From NCBI GenBank assembly GCA_001766655.1, contig MJCC01000004.1:315189-379188 (forward strand): DNA of 64,000 bases, written 5' to 3'. The notes under the pieces were generated by a model, which did no database searches, was not told the origin of the DNA, and was given only the letters and a program-made list of their open reading frames with translations. This DNA comes from Phytomonas francai (Eukaryota > Euglenozoa > Kinetoplastea > Trypanosomatida > Trypanosomatidae). The position numbers and the translations under genes were made by a program. Below, piece after piece: positions 27,401 to 36,478 of the stretch (positions are counted from its first letter, which is position 1; every line of letters begins with the position of its first letter).

Positions 27401-27446
27401 GGCTGAGTCTGGCAAAGTTGATGCAGAGGGTGGCTATGACCCGTAG
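24441..27446 (+). CDS. Mitochondrial pentatricopeptide-repeat protein (1001 aa)
   Basis: A basic N-terminus (MMRRCAVALQRRVAGLF) looks like a mitochondrial presequence. From about residue 390 to the end at least a dozen 35-residue helical pairs fit the PPR pattern, for example VGIYNEMLKWYALMGSVKDV, VTFGTLITAFARWGD and VTYHQVMNTYAKSGE. PPR proteins bind single-stranded organellar RNA. In trypanosomatids, long ones of this type are part of mitochondrial ribosomes (KRIPP proteins) or act in kinetoplast RNA processing. Which one this is cannot be told from sequence. A central stretch (about 26180-26760) is much more GC-rich than the rest. It is the last gene of the left array. Confidence 0.85.
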   Translation: MMRRCAVALQRRVAGLFASSAVCYRTNSFRPFTEKDEDDLVRVVKTKPHHVLKHVRQQVWRSRKREIHFRNTVTQLMIILQEFLRKQMIDPAHASQIIEGVLEECVTYSQHDMAHLLFRAFLRFRKYGCIISVDAIRHLFESYKTTNSAELMLQLAQEMKSDIALRPLCAAAYLFANDEAAADALREGLSLLELPKEDSLALVAGYDHLGKTEKLFEILDSLKESVREPAEKAQIYAALLRVFHRRNDDASFTRVLQAASESKAPLDNATFTVVLRRKLRGVASAEEIESVEAELKENGYVADITGNSIIISAYARLIRYGDHGNDELMLSKVDMLLSSIESRLKEGDPDMDINAAHIKSIIRGYGAAGRPEGIKNAWSKLQFKGLTDDVGIYNEMLKWYALMGSVKDVLALKEEMEREGVRTDSTTYTWILRALGRFYPRHVEEIAKELETRRVRPNIYLYNTLIGIWGDLQQLDRVDSLLDEMKKREESGTLQFTPITFAVLIRVYAKDVVRSEELYAEAKRRNLADHPHVQTTMLHVYATNALVSKDNSKLEKLLAGIPSWSIDVYNVLLNMYGRQKNREKFDEVLEKLQNDTVSMNDVTFGTLITAFARWGDSAKVDQTVALVRAHHGEVSATFYSVLASSLSRMGQAGGVNEAWEDLIASRLFPGTAVYNQFLTLYSRQADLGRMQGVLDGMMAQVPPNPITATTVLDLLGKSGQVAEMEALFEDMKTHTDTQPTAVTYHQVMNTYAKSGEVEKMEKVHAEYLEKGFKDSAVTNNILLDGYGRARDLVQMEEVFQKRQSDAIPLDEFTYCVMINAYGRAKAEKGVIRLFGEVSESTNASALSKRVIWSCVDAFCRCGNTEYMEKAIQLLQSANADNKLLPSDNIRLISYYCRAGLMDKVEELERELAGRAETLSYRALNTMARGYARAGRFDKTVEILHQLRDRNLVPDASTTLHLSGAFLKAGLHEQAKQIIEWRRQYAKMAESGKVDAEGGYDP

Positions 27447-28550
27447 GGGTGTTTGTCGACTCTTAGGACTTAGGATTGTGCACGTTCTACAAAGTTTAGT
27501 GAGCGCCATGTTGCTGCGCCAAGGCTAAGCGCTAGTAAGGCGATTCTTATCGTATATTTTCTCTTCTCGTGATGCCGCGAATTTATTGAAAATCAGTTCG
27601 CGCCCGTGCTCGAGTTCGGGGGGAAGGGAGGGATTCCTTTTTCTGTTGTTAGATTAATTAATTACGAGATGGAAGCTGGCGACAGCGTGTATGATGGAAA
27701 AAGGTTTTTCTCAGGTACAATTTTTTACGCTACGTGAATTTTAATTGATTCTGTATTTTTCAACGCCAAAACTTTTCTTTCCCTTTCATTCCAACATAAA
27801 AAATGAAGAAAATAATAAAGGGGTCGCGCTTCCCTTCTGCTAAAACCGTTTTCACCCCGGAAAGAGCGTGTTTTCCATCCGGTGGGACCCCCGTTCTAGC
27901 GCGGGAAAGCGCCCCTGGGCACTCGTTGAGGGGCATAAAATTCAGGCATTCGTCCTACTGACTCCCTATCGGGACGCCAAGATCCCCAACAGGTTGATAA
28001 GGCACGGCAGGAAATATTTGCGGCCAATCTGTTTCTGCTGATTTGCAGAAATATGGTACCACTAGTTAAAGGGGAAAGGGAAACATATATTAAATATGCC
28101 CTCTCGGCGCGTGGGTAGGGGCCATACACACATACGGAACGGTGTGATGGGATGGGGGGCCTGGCGCCTCTACCAAGCAGTCAAGACTCCAAAATGAAGG
28201 TGCCACGCTCTCCTTTAGGGGCGGACTCTTCATCATTTTTATCGGATTTTTTTTTTTAGAGGGAAAAAAAGTAAAAAGAAGAAGTATTATTCGTCATGGC
28301 ACAAAGAAATGAAGTGATCTCTTTTGCCCATTTTTTACTTGCACACTCACTGAGTTTTTGAAATATCACAGCTAAGCAAGCGGTGCTGGAATGCGAAGCA
28401 TAACGTTGTAATCTACAAACTGAACCAAACACAGGAACGTTTATAACAGCAGCAACAGTGAGAAAAAGGTATTGACATAAAGAACGCAAATTAAATAACA
28501 ATTGTGTCTTTGTAGCTCACAGCTTTTTTGTGCGCGAACTGGTGGAGGAC
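27447..28550. other. Convergent strand-switch region (probable transcription termination zone)
   Basis: The plus-strand array ends at 27446 and the minus-strand array ends at 28551, so the two arrays converge here. In trypanosomatids such regions are termination zones, often with tRNA genes or modified bases. No tRNA boxes were recognised. A richer-GC island (about 27840-28140) contains several short inverted repeats. Confidence 0.7.
27857..28051. other. Cluster of short inverted repeats in the convergent strand switch
   Basis: Stems seen: 27857-27861 with 27878-27882 (5 bp), 27899-27902 with 27909-27912 (4 bp), 27912-27916 with 27929-27933 (5 bp) and 28032-28038 with 28045-28051 (7 bp perfect, 6-nt loop). 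The longest lies in a more AT-rich part of the island. This may be a structured RNA or a termination element. No known RNA family is recognised. Confidence 0.3.
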
Positions 28551-30047
28551 CTATTCAAGGTTTAACAGCACAACTAAATCCCTTAGGGGTATCTGCCGCG
28601 CAGCAGCAAGCGAGGCGTGCATGCGCTGCGCGAGCTCTAACAAATCAAAAGTTGACCCTCCTGCGCCGGCGTCAGCGTGCAGCGCACCACTATCCCCCAT
28701 TGCCCCTTCGTCGTCGTCGGAGCCCGCAGGATGGTGATGGAGTGGTAGTGCAGCCATGGTGTCGAGCAGGATGCCGTCTGAGCGCGGCAACCGCCGCTGC
28801 TGGATCCTTACGCTCTCTGCGGGAAACAAAGTCGTCGCCATTCGTCGAACAAAGTCGGGCGGCGCGGCGGCATTCACCTCCGTCTGTGAGGGGGGGGTAT
28901 CGCACCCTATGGCCTTGCCAGGGGCGCCGGCTTTGGGCACTCGCGGGCTCCCCGCGCCTTGCGTTTCTTGCAGGGTTGAAGGCTTAATGGCCAGGGGCAG
29001 TACAGCACCGAAGCCCCCCGGTGGTAGGGAGAGCGGCGTCATGCGACTCAATGGAGGTAAAGGGAGCAAAGACGGCGATGGCATTCCGCAGATTGGTATT
29101 GGGGCAGTGGTGGGCGCCAAAGAGGGTGTGCACTGCGACTTAAAGGAGCCGCTTGGGGATGACGTGGTCTGGTCGCAGGCGGTTGCGTTTGTATGTACGG
29201 TTGGTGAGACTATAAGAGCTCCCAGGGCAGCTTGGGTGCATTCAAATACCTTTCCCTGCGTCATAGCCTTATCTTTTCCTGGCGAAGGACTTCTTTCTGC
29301 GGAATCCAGCCCCATGGGTGTGGGAGACGGTTGAGTGCTTTGCTTCCTTTGCGTGAGGAGTTGTGTGCGCGCAAGGGCATTGGTGGTGACAATGATACGA
29401 ATAAGATCCGCAATGCACCATCGTTGTGTGCGAGGGTATTCCATATCAAGCTTGGGGAACTCCTTCTTGCTGCTATGGATGGTAATGAGGAACTGCTTTG
29501 CATTGGTGGTCCCCACAGCGGCATTTTCGGTGTTTGAGCCCGCTTCCTCCGCGTTCTGGGGTACACTATCCCCGTTAAAGCCCTTGCCCTCAACGCCTTG
29601 TAGCAGATGCTGCGGCACATACCGTCGAATATTGTTTACTCGGAGATAGGTGTATATGATGCGCACCAACGTGTTTAACGCTTCAAGCTGATTGCAGCTA
29701 AACGGAACGGAGTTTTCGAAGTTCGCATCGCGATAGTCCACCAACTCCCATTGCTCTATTACAACATCGTCGTAAGTTACCGTTAGGTAAAGTGGGCCTG
29801 CAAAAGTCGGGCTTTCTGCCTCCCAAGGACCCTCGGAAAACGCTTTTTTAGCCAAAGCAGACCACTGATCCTCAGCCTCAGTGAAAGGACCCAAATCAAA
29901 CATGCGAAGACCACCAAAGTCAAAGGAAACAAGACTGTCGGCGCTGAAAGAAAGGGCATTGTATTCTTCTTGGCGCCCATTGCGGATGAGGCGCAAAAAA
30001 TTCACCAGCAAAGGGGTGCTATCGACAGTAGTTTTGTGTTCTTCCAT
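28551..30047 (-). CDS. ATG13-like HORMA-domain protein (498 aa)
   Basis: Residues about 55-240 look like the HORMA fold of autophagy protein ATG13: PLYLTVTYDDVVIEQWELVD corresponds to the strand pair ending in the family's E-x-W motif, LNTLVRIIYTYLRVNNIRRY to the following helix, and AKQFLITIHSS to a later strand. The rest is a long, low-complexity Ser/Pro-rich tail, as in ATG13. ATG13 links the ATG1 kinase to the autophagosome initiation complex. The tail ends in a short hydrophobic segment (LRDLVVLLNLE) that could be a docking motif. It is the last gene of the minus array. Similarity is by eye, and other HORMA proteins (ATG101) cannot be excluded. Confidence 0.5.
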   Translation of the reverse strand: MEEHKTTVDSTPLLVNFLRLIRNGRQEEYNALSFSADSLVSFDFGGLRMFDLGPFTEAEDQWSALAKKAFSEGPWEAESPTFAGPLYLTVTYDDVVIEQWELVDYRDANFENSVPFSCNQLEALNTLVRIIYTYLRVNNIRRYVPQHLLQGVEGKGFNGDSVPQNAEEAGSNTENAAVGTTNAKQFLITIHSSKKEFPKLDMEYPRTQRWCIADLIRIIVTTNALARTQLLTQRKQSTQPSPTPMGLDSAERSPSPGKDKAMTQGKVFECTQAALGALIVSPTVHTNATACDQTTSSPSGSFKSQCTPSLAPTTAPIPICGMPSPSLLPLPPLSRMTPLSLPPGGFGAVLPLAIKPSTLQETQGAGSPRVPKAGAPGKAIGCDTPPSQTEVNAAAPPDFVRRMATTLFPAESVRIQQRRLPRSDGILLDTMAALPLHHHPAGSDDDEGAMGDSGALHADAGAGGSTFDLLELAQRMHASLAAARQIPLRDLVVLLNLE

Positions 30048-31091
30048 CTATAGAACGAAAGAAGTTCGAAGCACAAAAATGTAAAAAGACGAAATCATCC
30101 AAAATATGAACGTCAGGGACAACCCACAGGCGCATTAAAATTTAAGACACTGAGACGCGCGTCTAAAATACTAAATCAGAGACAAGGGTTTTGGGGGAGG
30201 GAAAAAAACAAACCAGGTCCTTTGTTAATTACGTATCAAAAATTTTACATGAGTTCCCATGTATACCTGGTGGCTATGACATTCTTTTTCTTCCTTTACT
30301 GAGCCCAATAAAAAATCTGTACTTCTTGGAATAGTGCGGCACGGGACACTGAGCAGTAATGCGTTGCAGTTGGTACCACGCTGCAAACCCCACCATGCAG
30401 AGATGTGGATGGCAAATCTTTGTACCCTCTACGGAGACGCTAATACCATGGGCGAGTCTTACCCGCACGGCGCCAGGCAGACGTCCGCTGGAGTAATCAA
30501 TTTCGCTACATCCTTATCAAGAAGACTCGGTGCAAATCACCATCGACCCTTCCTTGGAAACCTTTTACGTGCAGTTGGTTGCTCCAATATAGCTTAGATA
30601 CACACAGTATTATATGTTGATTCAGTAGTAGTAAAATTAGATCCTAATGAAGAATATTAAGTGAAGCATTTCCTTAGGAAAAAGTTGTGTAAAGAATATT
30701 AAGTAGGCTAGGCTAATAAAGTTGATAGATATGGGGGAAAAGCGTAATAGGTTCAAAAAGTAAAGAATACAGTTGGTTGTTTAAGGCAACAGACAAATTC
30801 CCATGTGCAGTGATTCTCAAAGTAAATTTAAAAAAAAAGAGTACGTACTAATGATTGAAAACAAATCGTTGTTGCTCACATAAGTAACATTCTAAGCGGG
30901 CATAAGGGGGGAAAAGCTACCTACACTAAGTCTAGAAATGAGAAGCAAACTAACAAAAACCTACATGACGTCAAGTTATAAATATATTCCTACGTGCCTC
31001 CACTTGCACAATATACTTTTATAATTTTCGGAAAGAAAATACTACAGTACTGTGACCAGCCCCCTAAACCCTACTTTAAGTGAAGAAGCAA
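30048..31091. other. Intergenic between NDUFV1 and the ATG13-like gene (minus array)
   Basis: Mostly AT-rich. A better-composed block at about 30274-30543 is described separately as a possible broken small gene. Nothing else recognised. Confidence 0.5.
30274..30543 (-). pseudogene. Possible small gene with two in-frame stops
   Basis: On the minus strand an ATG at 30543 opens a frame of eight codons that meets TGA TAA (30519-30514). The same frame then stays open for about 79 codons to a TAG at 30274-30276. The open part includes ICHPHLCMVGFAAWYQLQR and YSKKYRFFIGLSKG, is richer in GC than its flanks, and has codon use like the real genes nearby. It may be a decayed gene, a short gene starting at an internal ATG, or chance. 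No family recognised. Confidence 0.25.
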
Positions 31092-32543
31092 CTAGTTCCA
31101 GTTGCGTACAATCTTTCCATCCCAGTTCAACCGGTCACCCTTCTGCATGGTGTAGTATCGATGCGTCTTCCATCGACGCCACGGACTACCAGCTTTACCC
31201 CAGTGCGGGTTTGCAGACCAAAACCTCTCGATGCGTTCGTGTAGCAGCGGCTCAAAATGACGAATAAGTCCCTGCACAGGCCACGCGGCAGCTGTGCCAA
31301 GAGCGCAAATGGAGCGACCCTCAATTTGCTTCGATACGTCCCACATGGTGTAAATATCCTCCTTTTTAGCGTTACCACTCACAAAACGCCTCATCATTTT
31401 CTCGAGCCAAGGGGCGCCCTCGCGACATGGTGTGCACTGCCCGCAAGATTCGTGCTGGTAGAACTGTGAAAGCCGTTCAATTGCATCGATGACATCCGTG
31501 GACTTGTCCATGACTATCACCGCCGCCGTCCCGAGACCAGTTTGGTATCCCTTCAAATCGTCAAAGTCCATTAAAGCCTTGTCACAGATGTGTTTAGGAA
31601 TGAGTGGGCACGAAGAGCCGCCTGGGATAACGCACAATAAATTATCCCACCCACCCCGGACCCCTCCCGCGTGCCGCTCGATCAAGTCCCGCAGCGGAAT
31701 ACTCATCTCCTCCTCAACGGTACAGCGTCGGTTGACGTGCCCAGAAATGCAGAACAGCTTCACCCCCGCGTTATTCTTGCGCCCGAAGGACGCAAACCAC
31801 CCCGGGCCCCGGCGCAGAATAGTGGGAGAGACGGACACCGTCTCGCAATTCGTGACGGTCGTCGGACAGCCGTAGAGCCCAACGTTGGCCGGGAAGGGTG
31901 GCTTCAGTCGTGGCTTGCCCGGGCCACCCTCGAGGCTCATAATCATAGCGGTCTCCTCCCCGCAAATATATGCACCTGCACCGCAGTAAGTGTAAAGGTC
32001 AAAGTCCCAGCCGCTGCCGCACGCATTCTTACCCAGATAACCTTTCGCATAAGCTTCGTGAATCGCTTTATCTACTGCACGGTACTCGTTGTAGAACTCT
32101 CCACGAATATAAATGTACCCGTACCGAGCCCGCATCGCAAAACCAGCAATGAGGGACCCCTCCACAAGCTTATGCGGTTCATGCCGCATAATCTCGCGGT
32201 CCTTACATGTACCTGGCTCCGACTCATCACAATTTATAACAATATAACTTGGTCGATCGTCCGGCTTTTTTTGGGGCATAAAAGACCATTTTAAGCCGGA
32301 TGGAAAGCCGGCACCGCCGCGGCCCCGGAGGCCGCTCGCTTTGATTTCGTTGATAATCCAATCATGACCTTTGAGGATGAGATCTCTGGTCCGATACCAG
32401 TCACCGCGCCTTTCCGCTGCCTCAATATCTGTTCCAAAATCATTGTAAAGGTTTGTGAAGATGCGATCCTGATCCTTCAACCCACCGTGTACGCGCTCCA
32501 GGAGCACACCACTGCGCGAGAGAAACCCTCCCACCCTAAGCAT
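31092..32543 (-). CDS. NDUFV1: NDUFV1, 51-kDa NADH/FMN subunit of complex I (483 aa)
   Basis: Residues 71-83 hold the glycine-rich NADH/FMN signature [28 protein letters not shown] and the [10 protein letters not shown] stretch follow. The 4Fe-4S cluster N3 ligands are complete: Cys367, Cys370 and Cys373 in [12 protein letters not shown] plus Cys413 in SICALG. The subunit oxidises NADH and passes electrons through FMN to the iron-sulphur chain in the mitochondrial matrix arm. The N-terminus is basic and probably cleaved. Length suits the family. Intact ligands suggest a working NADH module. Confidence 0.95.
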   Translation of the reverse strand: MLRVGGFLSRSGVLLERVHGGLKDQDRIFTNLYNDFGTDIEAAERRGDWYRTRDLILKGHDWIINEIKASGLRGRGGAGFPSGLKWSFMPQKKPDDRPSYIVINCDESEPGTCKDREIMRHEPHKLVEGSLIAGFAMRARYGYIYIRGEFYNEYRAVDKAIHEAYAKGYLGKNACGSGWDFDLYTYCGAGAYICGEETAMIMSLEGGPGKPRLKPPFPANVGLYGCPTTVTNCETVSVSPTILRRGPGWFASFGRKNNAGVKLFCISGHVNRRCTVEEEMSIPLRDLIERHAGGVRGGWDNLLCVIPGGSSCPLIPKHICDKALMDFDDLKGYQTGLGTAAVIVMDKSTDVIDAIERLSQFYQHESCGQCTPCREGAPWLEKMMRRFVSGNAKKEDIYTMWDVSKQIEGRSICALGTAAAWPVQGLIRHFEPLLHERIERFWSANPHWGKAGSPWRRWKTHRYYTMQKGDRLNWDGKIVRNWN

Positions 32544-33772
32544 TCGTCAACACGCTAAAATTTATTTTCCTAAATGATATATTAGCGAACCTACTAACTA
32601 GAAAACAGGCACACAGTGTTTGTATCGTAGCCTCAGCGATAATAATAATAATGCTATGAAAACCTTGTAACTTTGCCTTCGGCTTCTTACCCGGATGTGT
32701 CTCTACAACTACTTCATAGAGAAATTCACGTCATAACGCATGAAAATAAAAGAGAAAAGAAACAAGAAAGCAACCAACACGATATACAAGGCCAATCACC
32801 AGAAACATGAACAAAAAAGGTGTTTATAGAATCAAGAGCCATTGAGAAAATATACGTGTATAGATATTTTCGAAGCAAAGATGAACTGAAAAGTCACCTG
32901 GATGGAAGGAAACTATTTATGTTTCCATAAATTACAAGAACTATAATATCAGCAAAAATTAGCGGCGATCTAAAGGCACACACAAAATAGCAATAGAAAC
33001 AAAACACAGAATACTCTCTTACTTTAAAATGGAAAATGGAAAAGTTTCAGACAACGTATCTCATCCAAAAGAAAAAATAACACAACTCCAGAATTTAGTT
33101 CACTTCTGATAGGTAAATCGTATCCGTGAAGGAAACACACGCAACTGCTGCAGCACCCTTTCAAAGGAGGGGCAATAAACATGTTTTCCATAGAACAAAA
33201 CGCATTTGAATAGCTTTTGAAACCCAACATTTTAAAATTTGCAAAGTTTTAGAAGCATACCTTTACACTGAGATAAACCACTCTTAGTCAATAAAATATT
33301 AGATTGAAAAATAACAAGCACACACCTTGCAAATCTTTTGTCAGAAATACTAAAAAAGGCTCTCATTTTTCGGCGGCCGTTACAACAGGTGCTCTGGATT
33401 ATATAGTAAACACGCACACGAACGCCAAGGGAGAACAAGCACTGGCAATTTTTATCCTGTGATGGGTTGCGTAGCACTACCCTTCTGGCAGCATCTGTCG
33501 AATGCACAACCTCGAAAACATTTGATACGGCCCACCCAAGTTTCCATTGGTTGGGGGCAGCTACAACAGCTTTTCTCAGACTATATATATATGGGTATGT
33601 ATGGTGCTTTCAATTGAAATTTTGTTACAAGTGTTAAATAACGAGTTACGCCTTTTCGTTTTATTTTTAATTACTTCTCCGAACCATTTCTCCGGAAGAA
33701 GACATTTTATTCTTGCAGAGTTTCGTGGATGCAGTTTAAATCAAGCGCCTAGAAATACATCGTCGGTGTACA
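32544..33772. other. Long intergenic region, AT-rich
   Basis: About 1.2 kb with many A/T runs. Short open frames on both strands lack plausible composition. It presumably holds the RING gene's 3' UTR and the NDUFV1 5' UTR. Nothing else seen. Confidence 0.45.
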
Positions 33773-34081
33773 TTACTTTACAATATCCCACACCAAGGGT
33801 ATCGTGCGGCAAAGAGGGCATCGACTAATCTGCTGAGCATCATTCACACATAGCACGTTGTCGCAGCACCATAGTCTAACAAAGCATCCTTCTGGGGGAC
33901 TTTCCAAGCAAACAGCGCATATATCCTCGTCCATGGAGTCCAAAGAAACGGGAAAGGATGAATTTTCCATGTTTCGTGTACTATTAATTATACCGTCATC
34001 ATGATCGGTATTGTTCGCATTCCCTAGAACTTGGTTAGCAGTCTCATGGGCATCGGAAAGAGGAATGACCTGATCTTCCAT
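33773..34081 (-). CDS. Small RING-like protein with altered zinc ligands (102 aa)
   Basis: The C-terminal half reads ICAVCLESPPEGC, RLWCCDNVLCVND, SRCPLCRT, which is the outline of a RING finger (C-x2-C ... CPLC). In a normal RING the second zinc pair needs His (or Cys) after the third Cys and a Cys after VLC. Here those positions are Asp or Asn. Normal RING proteins are ubiquitin E3 ligases. I chose ATG 34081 (MEDQVIPLS); a 43-residue extension from 34210 is hydrophobic, AT-rich and unlikely to be translated. The acidic N-terminal part is Asn/Asp-rich. Confidence 0.6.
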   Translation of the reverse strand: MEDQVIPLSDAHETANQVLGNANNTDHDDGIINSTRNMENSSFPVSLDSMDEDICAVCLESPPEGCFVRLWCCDNVLCVNDAQQISRCPLCRTIPLVWDIVK

Positions 34082-34603
34082 ATTCTGTGATTTGGGATTG
34101 AGACCTCTGTATATATATCTCCACGACTGTATGACGTAGGGAGAAAAGATGTAAATGAATTTACTATTTAATATTAAGTAAAAAAGACTCGGAAAAAAAA
34201 AGTAGTGCAATAATTATGTAGGTGGACAATAGAAGATGCGGATATATATACAAGCTTCAATACTAAAAGCTCATGGTACATTTTACTTTTGCTGTTCACC
34301 TTCATTATGTCTGAGATTCAGAGCTTCTTCGGATTTTAATTAGTTCTGAGTTAAGCTGGAGCAAAGGACAAAAAGAAAAAATCCTTTACGGCCTCCGATT
34401 CAATTTCAAGAAGAAACCTGTGAAGTTTTAAACGCTTATGTATTATAATAAAATCAAACAGGTTATTCAGTTACGGATTTCCGTCGTTCTCAAATCAATG
34501 TGGCAATAGCCCCCCCCCCCCCCCCCAAATGAAGAAGAGCAACCGCACCAATTGTTGAAGTCAAGGCATTCTTCAAGGATGGGAAGGATTGCAATGCCTC
34601 CAT
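34082..34603. other. Intergenic with C17 tract
   Basis: Seventeen C run at 34510-34526. Read in the transcribed (minus) direction this is poly-G, unlike the tracts of the plus arrays. No gene seen. Confidence 0.5.
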
Positions 34604-36478
34604 TCATCTATGGTCCGTCGTATCCGTCTGGACACGGGCCTGGGAAACGTGAGCAGAAGCCTTTGCATTTTCTTTGTGAGAAGCCTCCTGTTTTTCTTTC
34701 CGGATGCGAATGTTTTTCTCACGGTTGGCAACAATCATTTCCTGCGATATCAGCTTAACCCTTTTAGGATGGTGGGCCTTGCAGCCATCTTCTTCGCAGC
34801 ATCGCATCGGCTGCTGCTGCTGGCCACCGTCAACCCCCGTGGGACTTTCCCCCGGGGCCGTTTGCAGAGCCACCGGAGCTTCTAAAATCGGCCCCTTCTC
34901 CGAATGAAAACGTCTGGAGGCCTGACGCTTACGGAAGACCTTGGCGCGGTAGTGCGTGTAGTCCGCATTATCCGGGAGAGAGGTGAGGTCCATCAGCTGC
35001 CGGAGGTCGTCCGCGATTTTGAGCGGCCCGCACGCCTCGCGCGTCGGGCGGGCCGTTGGCATCGGGGCTATTTTGCGCATGAGAACTAATCGGCGCACCA
35101 CTTTTAGCGAAAGGCGCTGTGGGAGGTCGTACTCGAGCTCGAGGCAGGGATGCCTTGGGAGCTCCTCGCGGGTGTAGTGATCGGTGGTTGGGAACCAGAA
35201 CGCCAGGCGACCCCCCACCCGCAAATGCTCAGCGGCAAACATCACGAGATCAAGCGCTACTTCGTGGGTGCTATAGGATGCTACTAGGAATTTCGTTGAT
35301 CCGCTTTTTGAGTCGTTTGGATCCTCGGAAGATGGTGCGGCGTGGTCCATCTTCTCGATTCGTCTCCGTGGCTCTCGAAGGCCGTAAGGGGGGTCAGTCA
35401 GAATCGCGTCAAAAATTTCAATCCCGCGAAAGCAACACCTCCAGTTCGAGAAATTCATGCGCACGCATTCAGGCGGGCGTAGTCCGTAGAGTCTGAAGTT
35501 CGATTTCATGGACGGCAGGACGCGATCCTCGGCCGACAGGACGGCTAACTCGTCCTCCGAGTAGGCGCTCAGTGCGAGTTGGCGTTGCTGCCGCATTTGT
35601 AGGCTCGAGGAGACCTTTTGGCTGCCGCTCCGCATCGCGCGGCCGTCGGCGTCCATGCCGATCGTGTGGGCCCCACAATGCGCCGCCGAAACGAGTAAGC
35701 TGCCCGTTCCGCAGAAAGGATCACAAACGTAGTGAGCCGTCTGAATACCGCAAAGATTCGCCATCGCAATGGCCTCTTCGGGGGGCATGGAGGTCGTACC
35801 GATGTACGGTCGCTTCTTGAGATCGTACCTTCCGAGCATCTGGCATCGGTTCGATTCACACAGCTGGACGGCGTGAAAGGCACGTTGGACTGGGCCATCG
35901 GACTTCCATTGGCCCTGCGATTTAGGGGGCGCGTCCGAAACGGAATGCTGGATCATGATAAAAAAACGATGCGCTGGCGATTTCCAATCGATAATACCCG
36001 GTGTTCCGTTTTCTTTGGACCGTCGGCTAATGAAAAAGTCCGCAATTTTCTTTTTTTCCTCCATACTATACTTTTTACCAATAGTCTCCACTTCATACCA
36101 AAAGCTTCCCTGGGAGAATCGGTCCTCGTTTTCGCCAAGAAGAACAGTTGGCGCTGCTTCCGTGTTGGAAACCCTACACGTGCGATCTAGGTGCCATTGG
36201 ATGAGGGCCTCTAGGCTTGGCGCACCCTGCAGAAGCACATAGATTCCCTGCAGAAGAATGCATCGGCTGGCAATCTGTCTCATCCGTTTTGCAATTTCAT
36301 CGCTTCCATCGTCAGGACTATCAAAAACACAAAATACATTACTGTCATCACTCTGGAGCCAATCAAAATCGTCAACGACTGTCATATCGATATGCAGCGT
36401 GCGTGCTACCGCGATAAACTCTACCGAACGAATCTTCGCGAGTGAAGGAGAAGATGCAAAAACTGCAATAAACCTCAT
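34604..36478 (-). CDS. TRMT11: TRM11-type tRNA (guanine-10-N2) methyltransferase (624 aa)
   Basis: The Rossmann methyltransferase core has motif I DPFCGTGSLLVSAA and the amino-methylase motif IV TDPPYGLRE. RPYIGTTSMPPEEAIAMANL before motif I is typical of TRM11. The N-terminal 200 residues (from MRFIAVFASSP) correspond to the THUMP-containing tRNA-binding part. The enzyme, with its TRM112 partner, makes m2G10 in tRNA. A C-terminal extension of about 110 residues is basic and charged, unlike the more compact yeast enzyme. I chose ATG 36478; an upstream in-frame TTG is not expected to be used. Confidence 0.9.
   Translation of the reverse strand: MRFIAVFASSPSLAKIRSVEFIAVARTLHIDMTVVDDFDWLQSDDSNVFCVFDSPDDGSDEIAKRMRQIASRCILLQGIYVLLQGAPSLEALIQWHLDRTCRVSNTEAAPTVLLGENEDRFSQGSFWYEVETIGKKYSMEEKKKIADFFISRRSKENGTPGIIDWKSPAHRFFIMIQHSVSDAPPKSQGQWKSDGPVQRAFHAVQLCESNRCQMLGRYDLKKRPYIGTTSMPPEEAIAMANLCGIQTAHYVCDPFCGTGSLLVSAAHCGAHTIGMDADGRAMRSGSQKVSSSLQMRQQRQLALSAYSEDELAVLSAEDRVLPSMKSNFRLYGLRPPECVRMNFSNWRCCFRGIEIFDAILTDPPYGLREPRRRIEKMDHAAPSSEDPNDSKSGSTKFLVASYSTHEVALDLVMFAAEHLRVGGRLAFWFPTTDHYTREELPRHPCLELEYDLPQRLSLKVVRRLVLMRKIAPMPTARPTREACGPLKIADDLRQLMDLTSLPDNADYTHYRAKVFRKRQASRRFHSEKGPILEAPVALQTAPGESPTGVDGGQQQQPMRCCEEDGCKAHHPKRVKLISQEMIVANREKNIRIRKEKQEASHKENAKASAHVSQARVQTDTTDHR

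Noticed and set aside
27896..28129. 77-codon minus-strand frame in the convergent strand switch
   Set aside because: No family match, no conserved-looking pattern; better described as part of a structured GC island.
29335..29649. Plus-strand frames over the ATG13-like gene
   Set aside because: They lie against the array direction and inside a long well-formed minus-strand gene.
33232..33507. 91-codon minus-strand frame between NDUFV1 and the RING gene
   Set aside because: Contains unlikely composition and no conserved pattern.
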